Shown here: positions 6,636-15,947 of the stretch, one piece after another
How the letters are laid out: every line of letters begins with the position of its first letter
Numbering within the stretch: the first letter of the stretch is position 1
From: Betaproteobacteria bacterium
Lineage (GTDB): Bacteria > Pseudomonadota > Gammaproteobacteria > Tethybacterales > Tethybacteraceae
Direction: 5' to 3'
Assembly (NCBI GenBank): GCA_026710225.1
Contig: JAPORI010000174.1
Coordinates: forward strand, 1 to 23,972
DNA: 23,972 nt
Position numbers and translations under genes: made by a program
Notes under the pieces: model-generated
The model's input: the letters and a program-made list of their open reading frames with translations, nothing else
What the model was told of the DNA's origin: nothing
The model's database searches: none

Positions 6636-7843
6636 AGACCGATCCGGCACTGACAACCTCCCTGCAGCAGCGCCAGGCGCAACTGCCGCGCCTGGCCGCC
6701 CGGCTGCTCAAGCTCAACAGTACCCAGTTGGCTCTCGAACTCGCCGGCGTTGCCGAGCAAAATCCGCTGCTAGAGATCACTCCGGCCGCCCTGCCCGCCC
6801 TGCCCGCGCCGGGTCCGAGCCTGCGCGCTCATCTGCTTGGCCAGCTCACCGGGATTGCCGACCGGAGGCTGCGGCTTGATGCAGTCGCGCTCGCCGGCGA
6901 GGTCGATGCAAATGGACGGCTGCCCGATGTTGCAACCCTTTGTCGGCAACTTGGCCTGAGCGCGGCCCGGATCAAGGCTGCACTTGCCCGGGTGCAAAAA
7001 CTTGATCCGATCGGCGTTGGCGCCTGTGACCTGCGTGAGTGTCTGCTGCTGCAACTTGCCGGGCAACCTGATTCCGATGTGCTGCGTTTGGCGCAAACGA
7101 TAGTGCGCGATCATTTTGCCCAGTTGAGTCGGCGGCGCTACGATCAGCTGCCGCAGTTGCGGCTGGCCGAGGTGCTGCGGCTGATCGCATCGCTCAATCC
7201 GCGTCCGGGTGCCGGCTTTTCTCAGGAGGCGGCAACTGCCGCGCCGGAAATTCAGATACGCAAAAGTGGCGGCCTGTGGCGGGTTGAACTGCTTGCCGAC
7301 GAGATGCCGGCCACCATCGCGACAGGTGTCGCCGGCGGCACGCGCCAGTTCCGGCGGCTGGCCCGCCAGGCGCGGGTGCTGGCCGAGAGCCTGTCGTTCA
7401 GGCGCCGCACCCTGCTGGCGGTTGCCGCCGCAGCAACCGCCCGGCAGCGCTTGTACTGCGAACGGGGGGCGGCGTTTCTGCGCCCGCTGGGTCTGCAGCA
7501 GGTGGCTGAGGATACCGGTCTTGCCGTCTCGACCGTCTCGACTGCGGTTGCCGGCAAGCTGGTGCGGGGTCCGCATGGGGTGATTGCCTTAAAATACCTT
7601 TTCCAGAGGTCTACCTGCGGCCGCCGGGACTTTTCCGCGGCGGCGTTGCAGATGGCGATAAGACAAGTCGTCGCCGGCGAGAATCCGGCCCGACCGCTGT
7701 CTGATGCCGCGATTGCCGCCCGGCTGGCAGCCGCCGGCGGTGCGCCGGCGCGACGAACCGTGGCCAAGCATCGTGCCGCTTCCGGAATCGCCGCCGCCAG
7801 CCTGCGCAAGCGGCCGCTGGAAACAGGAGTAAACAGCCTATGA
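6632..7843 (+). CDS. rpoN: RNA polymerase sigma-54 factor, short and diverged
   Basis: Sigma-54 directs polymerase to -24/-12 promoters and needs an AAA+ activator. At 403 residues it is well below the usual 470-480. Region I is recognisable (SLQQRQAQLPRLAARLLKL then NPLLE), but the acidic linker is almost gone. The core-binding domain includes LDPIGVGACDLRECLLLQL and LNPRPG. The -12 recognition helix-turn-helix reads AVSTVSTAVAGKL where the family has (H)ESTVSRVTxxKY, so the normally conserved Arg is missing. The RpoN box at 373-382 is ARRTVAKHRA, close to consensus ARRTVAKYRE. The GTG start overlaps lptB by 4 nt. Position between lptB and hpf is the canonical one. Identity is secure; function with standard promoters is uncertain. 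Confidence 0.9.
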   Translation: MKTDPALTTSLQQRQAQLPRLAARLLKLNSTQLALELAGVAEQNPLLEITPAALPALPAPGPSLRAHLLGQLTGIADRRLRLDAVALAGEVDANGRLPDVATLCRQLGLSAARIKAALARVQKLDPIGVGACDLRECLLLQLAGQPDSDVLRLAQTIVRDHFAQLSRRRYDQLPQLRLAEVLRLIASLNPRPGAGFSQEAATAAPEIQIRKSGGLWRVELLADEMPATIATGVAGGTRQFRRLARQARVLAESLSFRRRTLLAVAAAATARQRLYCERGAAFLRPLGLQQVAEDTGLAVSTVSTAVAGKLVRGPHGVIALKYLFQRSTCGRRDFSAAALQMAIRQVVAGENPARPLSDAAIAARLAAAGGAPARRTVAKHRAASGIAAASLRKRPLETGVNSL

Positions 7844-8160
7844 AGATAGACATAACCGGCAAACAAGTTGATCTGACCGATGCCTTGCGCGAGCGGGTGC
7901 ACAGTCAGGTGACCAAGGCCTTTGAGCACCTGGTCGAGCAGCCGGCCCGCTGTCACGTCATCCTCAGTCACGTTCGCCACAATCACACCGCCGAAATAGT
8001 GGCTCATCATCTAGGGCGCGACTTTGCCGCTGAAGCGACCGCTCCGGCTGACATGTATGCAGCGATTGATGCCGCCGCCGGCAAGTTGCGTCGGCAACTT
8101 GACACGACCGCCGGTCGCGATCGCGCCCGCCGGCGCTCCGGCACTGGCAATCATGATTGA
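7840..8160 (+). CDS. hpf: Ribosome hibernation promoting factor, short form
   Basis: A 106-residue cytoplasmic protein of the HPF/YfiA family, which binds in the decoding channel of the 30S subunit and helps ribosomes dimerise in stationary phase. Recognisable elements are the start MKIDITGKQVDLTDALRERV, the central strand HVILSHVRHNHTAEIV, and the helix DMYAAIDAAAGKLRRQL. There is no long C-terminal dimerisation domain, so this is the short form typical beside rpoN. It overlaps rpoN by ATGA and ptsN by 8 nt. Confidence 0.9.
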   Translation: MKIDITGKQVDLTDALRERVHSQVTKAFEHLVEQPARCHVILSHVRHNHTAEIVAHHLGRDFAAEATAPADMYAAIDAAAGKLRRQLDTTAGRDRARRRSGTGNHD

Positions 8161-8644
8161 AATGCTGCCGCGCCCATCGCTGCTGCTGGACCCGGCGCGG
8201 GTACTGCTCGATCTGGATATGCGCAGCAAGAAGCGGGTGTTCGAAGAGGTCGGCCTGGCTTTCGAAAACAGCGGCGGCCCGGCGCGCAACGATGTCTTCC
8301 GGCACCTGCTCGAGCGGGAGCGACTTGGCTCGACCTTGATCGCCGACGGGGTTGCCCTGCCGCACGCGCGCATTGCCGGCCTGAACAAGCCGATTTCCGT
8401 ATTCGTGCGCATGGCGGCCGCCTTTCCGTTTGACTCGCCGGAAGCGCAGGCAAAGCTGCTGTTCGTTACCCTGGTTCCCGACAAGGCGGATGCAAGTCAT
8501 CTGCAGATTCTGTCGATCATGTCGCGGATGCTTACCGATGCCGAACTGGTTGCCGAACTGGAAAAGGCGCCCGATGCCGAAGCCCTGATCGTCACGCTGC
8601 AGGCCTGGGAGGTGCGCTCCCTGGACAAGGCGCTGCGCCCCTAG
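8153..8644 (+). CDS. ptsN: PTS IIA-like nitrogen regulatory protein (EIIA-Ntr)
   Basis: A 163-residue PTS EIIA type-2 domain, the terminal phospho-acceptor of the PTS-Ntr chain that signals nitrogen and potassium status. The phosphorylatable histidine is His71 in GVALPHAR. The fold continues through the block KLLFVTLVPDKADASHLQ and ILSIMSRML. ATG 8153 is chosen because MIEMLPRPSLLLDP is the normal EIIA-Ntr beginning; it overlaps the end of hpf by 8 nt. Partner proteins (PtsP, NPr) and the hprK/rapZ genes that often follow ptsN are absent here. mnmG follows after only 6 nt. Confidence 0.9.
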   Translation: MIEMLPRPSLLLDPARVLLDLDMRSKKRVFEEVGLAFENSGGPARNDVFRHLLERERLGSTLIADGVALPHARIAGLNKPISVFVRMAAAFPFDSPEAQAKLLFVTLVPDKADASHLQILSIMSRMLTDAELVAELEKAPDAEALIVTLQAWEVRSLDKALRP

Positions 8645-8650
8645 CCGGCG

Positions 8651-10459
<1,809 letters not shown>

Positions 10460-10462
10460 AAA

Positions 10463-11095
10463 ATGGCACCGGATGAAACGCAAAGACACGGCGAACAACT
10501 CGCCCGGGTCCTGGGCTGCAAGTCTGCCGCCGGCAAATGCGCCAGTTATCTGCGCCTGCTGAACAAGTGGCAGCGGGTGCACAACCTTGCCGGTGCGCGC
10601 CAAGTCGCGGCGTTAGCCGCACTGGCCGCCGATTGCGCGCCGTTGCTGCACCGGGTTGGCCAACTCGAACCTTCTCGGGCCGTCGATCTGGGCTCCGGTG
10701 CCGGCATGCCCGGCTTGCTGCTGGCAATTGCCCGTCCCGCCTTGCCGGTGGTCCTGATCGAAAGCCGGCAGAGCAAGGCGGCGTTTCTGCGTCAGGCGGC
10801 CGCCGAACTGGAGCTGGAAAACGTTCACATCGTTTGCGAGCGGATCGAGTCCTGGCGGCCGCGCCAGTATCCGGATCTGCTTTGCGCGCGGGCGTTGACA
10901 TCCCTGCCGCGGCTGGCGCGGCTGGTGTCTGGTTTCACCGTTGCCGGCCTGCGCCTGCTGGCGCTCAAGTCCCGGCAGCCGCGCGCCGAATGCGCAGCGC
11001 TGGAGAATTGCGGTGCCGGCTGGCAGGTGGTGTCCTGCCGGCCAACCGGATCTTCGCCATCGCGCTGGCTGGTCGAAGCTCAGGTGCAGCAGTGA
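10463..11095 (+). CDS. rsmG: 16S rRNA (guanine-527-N7) methyltransferase
   Basis: A 210-residue SAM-dependent methyltransferase for N7 of G527 in 16S rRNA. The SAM-binding motif is VDLGSGAGMPGLLLAIARP from residue 74. The motif LIESRQSKAAFLRQAAAELELENVH and the ARALTSLP block near 135 are typical of RsmG/GidB. The N-terminal helical part contains YLRLLNKWQRVHNLAG, matching the family pattern L-x-x-W-N-K-x-x-N-L-T. The start ATG lies 3 nt after the mnmG stop; the end overlaps parA by GTGA. The mnmG-rsmG-parA-parB order is widely conserved, often near the replication origin. Confidence 0.93.
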   Translation: MAPDETQRHGEQLARVLGCKSAAGKCASYLRLLNKWQRVHNLAGARQVAALAALAADCAPLLHRVGQLEPSRAVDLGSGAGMPGLLLAIARPALPVVLIESRQSKAAFLRQAAAELELENVHIVCERIESWRPRQYPDLLCARALTSLPRLARLVSGFTVAGLRLLALKSRQPRAECAALENCGAGWQVVSCRPTGSSPSRWLVEAQVQQ

Positions 11096-11856
11096 AGACG
11101 ATTGCCTTTGCAAATCGCAAGGGAGGCACCGGCAAGACGACTTCGGCGGTAAGCATTGCCGCGGCGATCGCCGAGTCCGGAAAGAAGGTTGTGCTGGTTG
11201 ATTTGGATCCTCAGGCCAATGCGACCGCGGCGCTGGGAATCGAGCGGGCCGGACGGGGAGACGGCAGTCAGGCGCTGTTTGCCGGCAGCGCTAGCAGCCG
11301 CAGCCTGTCCCGGCGAACGATGCTGGAGAAACTGGCGGTGATACCGGCCGGATCCGATCTGGCGGTAATCGAATACGGCCTGGCCGCAAACGGCAAGAAG
11401 TGGCAGAGCATTTTGCGCAAGCGAATGAAAGGCCTGGCAAAGGAGTATGATATTGCAGTGATCGATTGTCCGCCTTCAATAAGTCCCCTGTCGGTAAACG
11501 CCCTGGTTGCGGCAAGCGGAGTGGTGGTTACCTTGCAGTGCGACTATTTTTCCCTGGAAGGGCTGGCCGAATTCGCAGCCAATATCGAGCGGCTGCGCAG
11601 CGCCCACAATTCGCAACTGGCGCTGTTTGGATTGCTCAAGACCATGTACGATGCGCGCACCTTGCTGTCCAGACAGGTTGCCGAGCAACTGGCGCGCCAT
11701 TTTGGCTCAAAAGTGTTCAAAACGCCGATCCCGCGCACCGTCCGGCTGGCGGAAGCGCCCAGTCACGGCCTGCCGATAACCCTTTACGCACCGACATCAC
11801 CGGCTGCGACCGCCTATCGGGAGGTGGCCACCGAGTTGCTCAGGCGAGTGGCATGA
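11092..11856 (+). CDS. parA: Chromosome partitioning ATPase ParA/Soj
   Basis: A 254-residue deviant-Walker ATPase that forms DNA-bound gradients to move ParB-parS complexes apart. Walker A is KGGTGKTT 10-17 with the signature lysine Lys10; the more common form has Val for Thr13. VVLVDLDPQANAT (Walker A') and AVIDCPPSISPLS (Walker B region) are clear, as is the C-terminal block KVFKTPIPRTVRLAEAPSHG. I chose GTG 11092 because it overlaps the rsmG stop and sits 3 residues before the first strand; a long upstream in-frame extension lies wholly inside rsmG. It overlaps parB by ATGA. Confidence 0.95.
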   Translation: MKTIAFANRKGGTGKTTSAVSIAAAIAESGKKVVLVDLDPQANATAALGIERAGRGDGSQALFAGSASSRSLSRRTMLEKLAVIPAGSDLAVIEYGLAANGKKWQSILRKRMKGLAKEYDIAVIDCPPSISPLSVNALVAASGVVVTLQCDYFSLEGLAEFAANIERLRSAHNSQLALFGLLKTMYDARTLLSRQVAEQLARHFGSKVFKTPIPRTVRLAEAPSHGLPITLYAPTSPAATAYREVATELLRRVA

Positions 11857-12740
11857 AGAAGAATCGGCGCGGATTGGGCCGCGGCCTTTCCGAGTTGCTC
11901 GGCGCCGGATCCGAGGACGAGTCCGGTACCGGCACCGGTACCCGGGAAGTCGAGATCAAGAAATTGCAGCCGGGTCCCTGGCAGCCGCGCCGCAAGTTTG
12001 CCAAGGATGCCTTGCAGGAAATGGCCGAAACGATGAAAAAGCGCGGTGTGCTGCAGCCGATTCTGGTGCAGCGCGCCGGATCCGGCACACTGCGAATAGT
12101 TGCCGGCGAAAGGCGCTGGCGGGCGGCCCGCCTTGCCGGCCTCAAGACGGTGCCGGTGCTAGTGCGCGACATCAGCGATTCTGACGCCAGAATCGCCGCG
12201 CTTATCGAGAACATCCAGCGCGAGGATCTGCAGCCACTTGAACATGCAGCCGCGGCCCGGCAGTTGGTCAAGGATTTGAAGCTCTCCCTGGCCAATGCCG
12301 CCAGTGAACTGGGAATGTCGCGGCCGGCGCTTTCCAATCTGTTGCGCCTGCTTGAACTGCCGCCGGGAGTGCGCAAGCTGCTGGAAAATGAAAAGATAAC
12401 CGCCGGCCACGCCCGGGCGGTGGCCGGCCTGCCGGCTGCTCGGGCCGAGGCAGTTGCGGTCAAGGCGGCCGCTGAATTCCTGTCGGTGCGCCAGACTGAA
12501 GAGTTGGTTGCCCGCATCCAGGCGGCCAAGAAGAGCAAGCCGGACGGGAAAAAATCTTCGCCGGCCGCCGTCGATCAGGATACCGAAGCGCTTTGCGAAG
12601 AACTGTCCGACTTGCTGGGCATGCGGGTTGGCATACAACACGGCCGCAACAATCGCGGCCGGATGACGATCGACTATCGCAGTCTCGACAGTCTTGACGG
12701 ATTGATCGAGATGATTCGCAAGGCTCGCGGAAGAAGGTAA
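11853..12740 (+). CDS. parB: Chromosome partitioning protein ParB/Spo0J
   Basis: A 295-residue CTP-dependent clamp that loads at parS sites and stimulates ParA. The N-terminal ParA-activating segment is RRGLGRGLSELLG. The CTP-binding core includes QPRRKFAKDALQEMAETM and the GERRWRAARL box (85-94) with its Arg-rich loop. The parS-reading helix-turn-helix is AASELGMSRPALSNLLRLLEL, followed by the ITAGHARAVAGL motif. A charged linker (KKSKPDGKKS) leads to the C-terminal dimerisation domain. Start and overlap with parA (ATGA) are unambiguous. No consensus parS was found in the window; one degenerate candidate lies at 17105-17120. Confidence 0.95.
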   Translation: MKKNRRGLGRGLSELLGAGSEDESGTGTGTREVEIKKLQPGPWQPRRKFAKDALQEMAETMKKRGVLQPILVQRAGSGTLRIVAGERRWRAARLAGLKTVPVLVRDISDSDARIAALIENIQREDLQPLEHAAAARQLVKDLKLSLANAASELGMSRPALSNLLRLLELPPGVRKLLENEKITAGHARAVAGLPAARAEAVAVKAAAEFLSVRQTEELVARIQAAKKSKPDGKKSSPAAVDQDTEALCEELSDLLGMRVGIQHGRNNRGRMTIDYRSLDSLDGLIEMIRKARGRR

Positions 12741-12827
12741 TTAACGTGACTGAAGCGACGGTTCGGAAAGAATGCGACCAGATGGGCGTTCAGACGCTTG
12801 CCAGGCGGCCAAAGGAAATTGAAATGG

Positions 12828-12904
12828 TGGTGGGTCTGGAAGGACTTGAACCTTCGACCTCGCGCTTATCAAGCGCGCGCTCTAACCAGCTGAGCTACAG
12901 ACCC
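12828..12904 (-). tRNA. tRNA-Ile (anticodon GAU)
   Basis: Read on the minus strand from 12904 to 12828, a complete cloverleaf of 77 nt is present. The acceptor GGGTCTG pairs with CAGACCC, then discriminator A and an encoded CCA. The D arm is AGCTCAGCTGGTTAGAGC. The anticodon stem CGCGC/GCGCG encloses loop TTGATAA with anticodon GAT at the correct positions. The T stem GAAGG/CCTTC encloses TTCAAGT. It stands alone, not between 16S and 23S rRNA genes, where tRNA-Ile(GAU) usually lies. A perfect TATAAT on the minus strand (12941 down to 12936) would start transcription about 25 nt before the tRNA. No clear terminator is seen between it and the end of parB. Confidence 0.95.
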
Positions 12905-12934
12905 GCGCGTCTGGCTGTTTTGCAGGCAACCGCA

Positions 12935-12944
12935 TATTATATTG
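12935..12944. promoter_or_regulatory. Candidate bidirectional promoter core TATTATATTG
   Basis: The 10-mer lies between the minus-strand tRNA-Ile and the plus-strand glycosyltransferase. Its minus strand contains a perfect TATAAT at a natural distance from the tRNA. Its plus strand offers TATTAT or TATATT, ending 11-14 nt before ATG 12954, which would give an almost leaderless message. I see no good -35 hexamer at 16-18 nt spacing on either strand. The identical 10-mer recurs at 15960-15969. Confidence 0.4.
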
Positions 12945-12953
12945 CATGATCCG

Positions 12954-14075
12954 ATGCAACCCGATGCGGACATGAATCAGGGGCAGCCGCAGGTTTCGAT
13001 AGTTGTCCCGACCTACGGCGAGGCGAATAACCTGCGGCCGTTGACTGAATTGATAGCCGAAGAACTGGCTAAGGCCGGGCTAAGCTGGGAACTCATCATC
13101 GCCAACGATGAATCCGGCGATGCGACCGACGAAGTGTGTGCCGATCTGGACAGGCAGTATCCGATCCGGCTGCTCAACCGCACCGCTAACCGCGGCCTTT
13201 CTTATGCCGTGATTGACGGTGCCGAACTCGCCGGCGGCCAGGTGATCGTGGTGATGGATGCGGACATGTCGCATCCGCCTTCGGCAATAGCCGAGATGGT
13301 GCGGCTGCTTGAAGCCGGTGAGGCGGACATGGTGATGGGATCGCGCAATGTTGCCGGCGGCAAGACCGACGAATCTTGGTCGCTGTTTCGGCATCTCAAC
13401 ACCTTTGTCGCTACAACTCTGGCCCGGCCGCTGGTTGTGGTGCGCGATCCGATGTCCGGATTTTTCGCACTCCGGCGCGCCGACTGGCCGGCACGGGATC
13501 GACTCGATCCGATTGGCTACAAGATTGCGCTTGACATCATGGTGCGCGCCCGCTTTTCCCGCACCCGGGTGCGCGAGATTCCGATCTATTTTGCCGATCG
13601 CAAGATCGGCGAAAGCAAGCTTACCATGCGCGAGCAGCTAAAGTATCTGCGGCATCTTTATCGTCTCTACCGGTTTCGCTGGCCGCGGCCGGTCGAGTTC
13701 ATGATGTTTGCCCTAGTCGGGTTGTCGGGAGTGATCGTCGATGTCGGGGTCTATCTGCCGCTAGTCGGACTTGGCCTGCATCACGAGATTGCCCGGGCGA
13801 TTTCATACTGGCCGGCAACTCTGTCAAACGGCTTGCTCAATCGCGCCTTTACCTTCGGGGATCGGCCGCGTGGTGCGATTGGAGTGCAGCTGTTTCAGTA
13901 CAGTATTGTTGCGTCGCTGGGGTTTCTGGTCAACTGGGGCTGCTATGCGCTGCTTACCCGTAATGTCGATTTCTTTGCCGAATACAAGGTGCTGGCCCTG
14001 ATTGCTGGGATTCTGGCCGGAATGATGTTCACTTTCAGTGGCGCGCACAAGTTGGTGTTCAGGAAGCGGTTGTGA
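12954..14075 (+). CDS. GT2 glycosyltransferase fused to a GtrA-type membrane domain
   Basis: A 373-residue protein of the dolichyl-phosphate-mannose/polyprenyl-phosphate sugar synthase type. Residues about 8-225 are a GT2 domain: VSIVVPTYGEANNL, metal-binding DAD at 102-104 in VVMDADMSHPP, GSRNVAGG, and RDPMSGFFALRR. Residues about 245-370 form a GtrA-like domain with about four membrane helices, starting at EFMMFALVGLSGVIVD. Such fusions move a sugar from a nucleotide donor onto a polyprenyl phosphate and may help flip it. The donor is not predictable from sequence. ATG 12954 is preferred because the GT2 fold begins soon after; ATG 12972 is an alternative. The UbiA-family gene follows after 10 nt, implying a joint role in lipid-linked sugar supply. 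Confidence 0.85.
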   Translation: MQPDADMNQGQPQVSIVVPTYGEANNLRPLTELIAEELAKAGLSWELIIANDESGDATDEVCADLDRQYPIRLLNRTANRGLSYAVIDGAELAGGQVIVVMDADMSHPPSAIAEMVRLLEAGEADMVMGSRNVAGGKTDESWSLFRHLNTFVATTLARPLVVVRDPMSGFFALRRADWPARDRLDPIGYKIALDIMVRARFSRTRVREIPIYFADRKIGESKLTMREQLKYLRHLYRLYRFRWPRPVEFMMFALVGLSGVIVDVGVYLPLVGLGLHHEIARAISYWPATLSNGLLNRAFTFGDRPRGAIGVQLFQYSIVASLGFLVNWGCYALLTRNVDFFAEYKVLALIAGILAGMMFTFSGAHKLVFRKRL

Positions 14076-14085
14076 GCGGGCAGTC

Positions 14086-14961
14086 ATGATCCACCGAAAG
14101 GCAAAAATCTGGTTGCGGGCGCTGCGGGTTACTCACTGGAGCAAGAACCTGCTGGTGTATGTCGCAGCAATCGGGGCTCACCAGATGGGTTCGCTTCCGG
14201 CTGTCCAGGCCGCGACGATCGCTTTCGCAGTGTTCTGCCTGCTTGCTTCGGCATCCTACCTGATTAACGATGTACTCGATGTCGCAGCCGATCGCCAGCA
14301 TGTCCGCAAGCGGTTGCGGCCGGTTGCCGCTGGCGATATTTCAAGATCTGTGGCCATTGCGGCAAGTGTCCTGCTGCTGGTGGTTGCCGGTGCAGCAAGC
14401 CTGTTGTTGCCGTCCGGTTTTCAGGCGCTGGCCGCGACATACTTTCTTGTCACCCTTGCCTATTCGCTCTATCTTAAACGGCTGCTGATCGTTGACATAG
14501 CGGTGCTTTCGATTCTGTTTGCATTGCGTGTCTTTGCCGGCAGCGAAGCGATCGGTGTCGAGGTTTCATTCTGGTTGCTGATCTTTTCGGTGTTCATTTT
14601 TCTCAGTCTGGCCCTGTTCAAGCGCTATTCGGAGACGCTGGGTCTGGAGCAGGAGCAGATACCCGGCCGCGCCTATCAAGCCGTCGATGCGCCGATGCTG
14701 GCGATGCTCGGCTGCACCTGCGGGATGAGTGCGGTGCTGGTGCTGGGCCTGTACATAGACAGCACAATTGTTCAGGAGCGGTATTCGAATCCACTCTACG
14801 TTTGGCTGGTTCTGCCGATTGTCCTTTTTTGGATCGCGCGTATCTGGATACTTGGCGGCCGCCGGCAACTTGTTGACGACCCGCTGGCCTTTGCAGCCCG
14901 GGATGTCATTAGCTGGTCATGTCTGGCTTTGTTTCTTTTGCTTGTTTATCTGGCGATTTAG
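14086..14961 (+). CDS. UbiA-family transferase, decaprenyl-phosphate phosphoribosyltransferase-like
   Basis: A 291-residue multi-pass membrane protein with about eight hydrophobic helices. The first Asp-rich motif is NDVLDVAADRQH (Asn61, Asp62, Asp65, Asp69), followed by KRLRPVAAG. The second Asp-containing loop is YLKRLLIVDI (Asp137). The NDVxDxxxDRxHxxKxxRPxAxG pattern is that of 5-phosphoribosyl-1-pyrophosphate:decaprenyl-phosphate transferases rather than of quinone-pathway UbiA. It would therefore load phosphoribose onto a polyprenyl phosphate, the entry step to lipid-linked arabinose or ribose. No DprE1/DprE2-like epimerase genes are in the window. I chose ATG 14086 because IHRKAKIWLRALRVTHWSKN is the normal N-terminus; an upstream in-frame ATG at 14038 lies inside the preceding gene. 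Confidence 0.75.
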   Translation: MIHRKAKIWLRALRVTHWSKNLLVYVAAIGAHQMGSLPAVQAATIAFAVFCLLASASYLINDVLDVAADRQHVRKRLRPVAAGDISRSVAIAASVLLLVVAGAASLLLPSGFQALAATYFLVTLAYSLYLKRLLIVDIAVLSILFALRVFAGSEAIGVEVSFWLLIFSVFIFLSLALFKRYSETLGLEQEQIPGRAYQAVDAPMLAMLGCTCGMSAVLVLGLYIDSTIVQERYSNPLYVWLVLPIVLFWIARIWILGGRRQLVDDPLAFAARDVISWSCLALFLLLVYLAI

Positions 14962-15006
14962 ACTAGACCCAGATCCTTCTTTCTCGATGAAAAACCAAGT
15001 ATCTTT

Positions 15007-15921
15007 CTAAGCGAATTTGGCCAGCAACTGCTGGTTGGCAGCGATGATTCTTGTTTTGGCGACCAGATCGTCGGGCACTCCAAAGATTAGCCCGGCAAGC
15101 GCGCCAACGGCCAGCGCCCTTCCACAACTGTCACCGCCAGCAATGGTATTTGCTTCCAAAGCCTGCTCGAAGTTTGCTGCGTTGGCAACGATGTGCCAGG
15201 CAACCGGCATGCCATGACTTACCCGGCAGGACATGCCGAATCTTTCCGCCGCCGCCCGGACTTCAAGTGGCTGCATTTGCACTGCTTCGGCAAGTGACTT
15301 TCCCATTTCGGGTGCCGGGCATTGCTCGGCCGCATCACTGAGCGCGCCAGCAGCGTCCTTTCCGGCTGCAACTGCGCTCAGGGCGGCGAAAAGCGCAGCG
15401 GCTGCCGCCGCGGCATCAGCGTTGATGTTGGTCACCGCAACGGCTGCATCCAGCGCGCTGCGCTGGCATCCGGCAGCAAACAGGGCCGGGACCGCCGCAA
15501 TAGCCGGCAACTGATCGTCATCGATCCCGGAAGGGTCTGGATAGCCATCGGCCCCGGCTCCGGCCAACTTGACCACCACCCCGCGGTTGACTTTGTCAGC
15601 GTAGCCAACCCAACTGCCGCCGGGTCCGAAAACCTGCAGGTAACTGTTTTGATGGGCGGCTCGGTCATAGCTGCCGTCTGAGCCAACCGCACGGCCAACA
15701 AGCAGGCATGAATGCCCGTACTGCGAGGAATCGCCGGCCGGTTTGCCAGCGTGGGCGAAATATCCCTGCGCATCCTTGAAGTCGGCCGGATCCGGCCTGC
15801 GAAACAGTACCGGCCCGGCTTTGGCAATCTGATCGAGGCGGGCCGGCTCGTAGAGCCAGTGCAATCCGAGTGCTGCTGCATCTGCAACCAGAGCGCCAAT
15901 CAGGGCGTTTTGCTTTTTCAT
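15007..15921 (-). CDS. ADP-ribosylglycohydrolase-family protein (J1-crystallin-like branch)
   Basis: A 304-residue all-helical protein of the ADP-ribosylglycohydrolase superfamily. It opens with ALIGALVADAAALGLHWLYEP and carries GIDDDQLPAI at about 132-141 and the C-terminal metal-binding block IAGGDSCGRALAVGALAG at 260-277. In DraG-like enzymes this last motif is GGDTDT; here it is GGDSCG, as in the J1-crystallin-like branch, so hydrolysis of ADP-ribosyl groups cannot be assumed. The substrate is unknown. I chose ATG at 15921 because the family start follows immediately; the open frame extends further upstream, but through the promoter region and the divergent gene. It converges on the UbiA-family gene, 45 nt away, and diverges from the hydrolase at 15978. 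Confidence 0.75.
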   Translation of the reverse strand: MKKQNALIGALVADAAALGLHWLYEPARLDQIAKAGPVLFRRPDPADFKDAQGYFAHAGKPAGDSSQYGHSCLLVGRAVGSDGSYDRAAHQNSYLQVFGPGGSWVGYADKVNRGVVVKLAGAGADGYPDPSGIDDDQLPAIAAVPALFAAGCQRSALDAAVAVTNINADAAAAAAALFAALSAVAAGKDAAGALSDAAEQCPAPEMGKSLAEAVQMQPLEVRAAAERFGMSCRVSHGMPVAWHIVANAANFEQALEANTIAGGDSCGRALAVGALAGLIFGVPDDLVAKTRIIAANQQLLAKFA

Positions 15922-15947
15922 TGGGTTTTTGTTTGTGGAAGGTGGAA

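Noticed and set aside
12741..12827. GCGTTCAGACGC hairpin (12787-12798) as a terminator for parB or the tRNA
   Set aside because: The stem is only 4 bp and no T-tract follows in either direction.
12746..12949. 67-codon plus-strand open frame after parB
   Set aside because: Its translation includes GLEGLEPSTSRLSSARSNQ, the well-known false peptide produced by reading across a tRNA gene on the wrong strand.
14962..15006. Terminator between the converging UbiA-family and ADP-ribosylglycohydrolase-family genes
   Set aside because: I saw no GC-rich hairpin followed by a T-run on either strand in these 45 nt.
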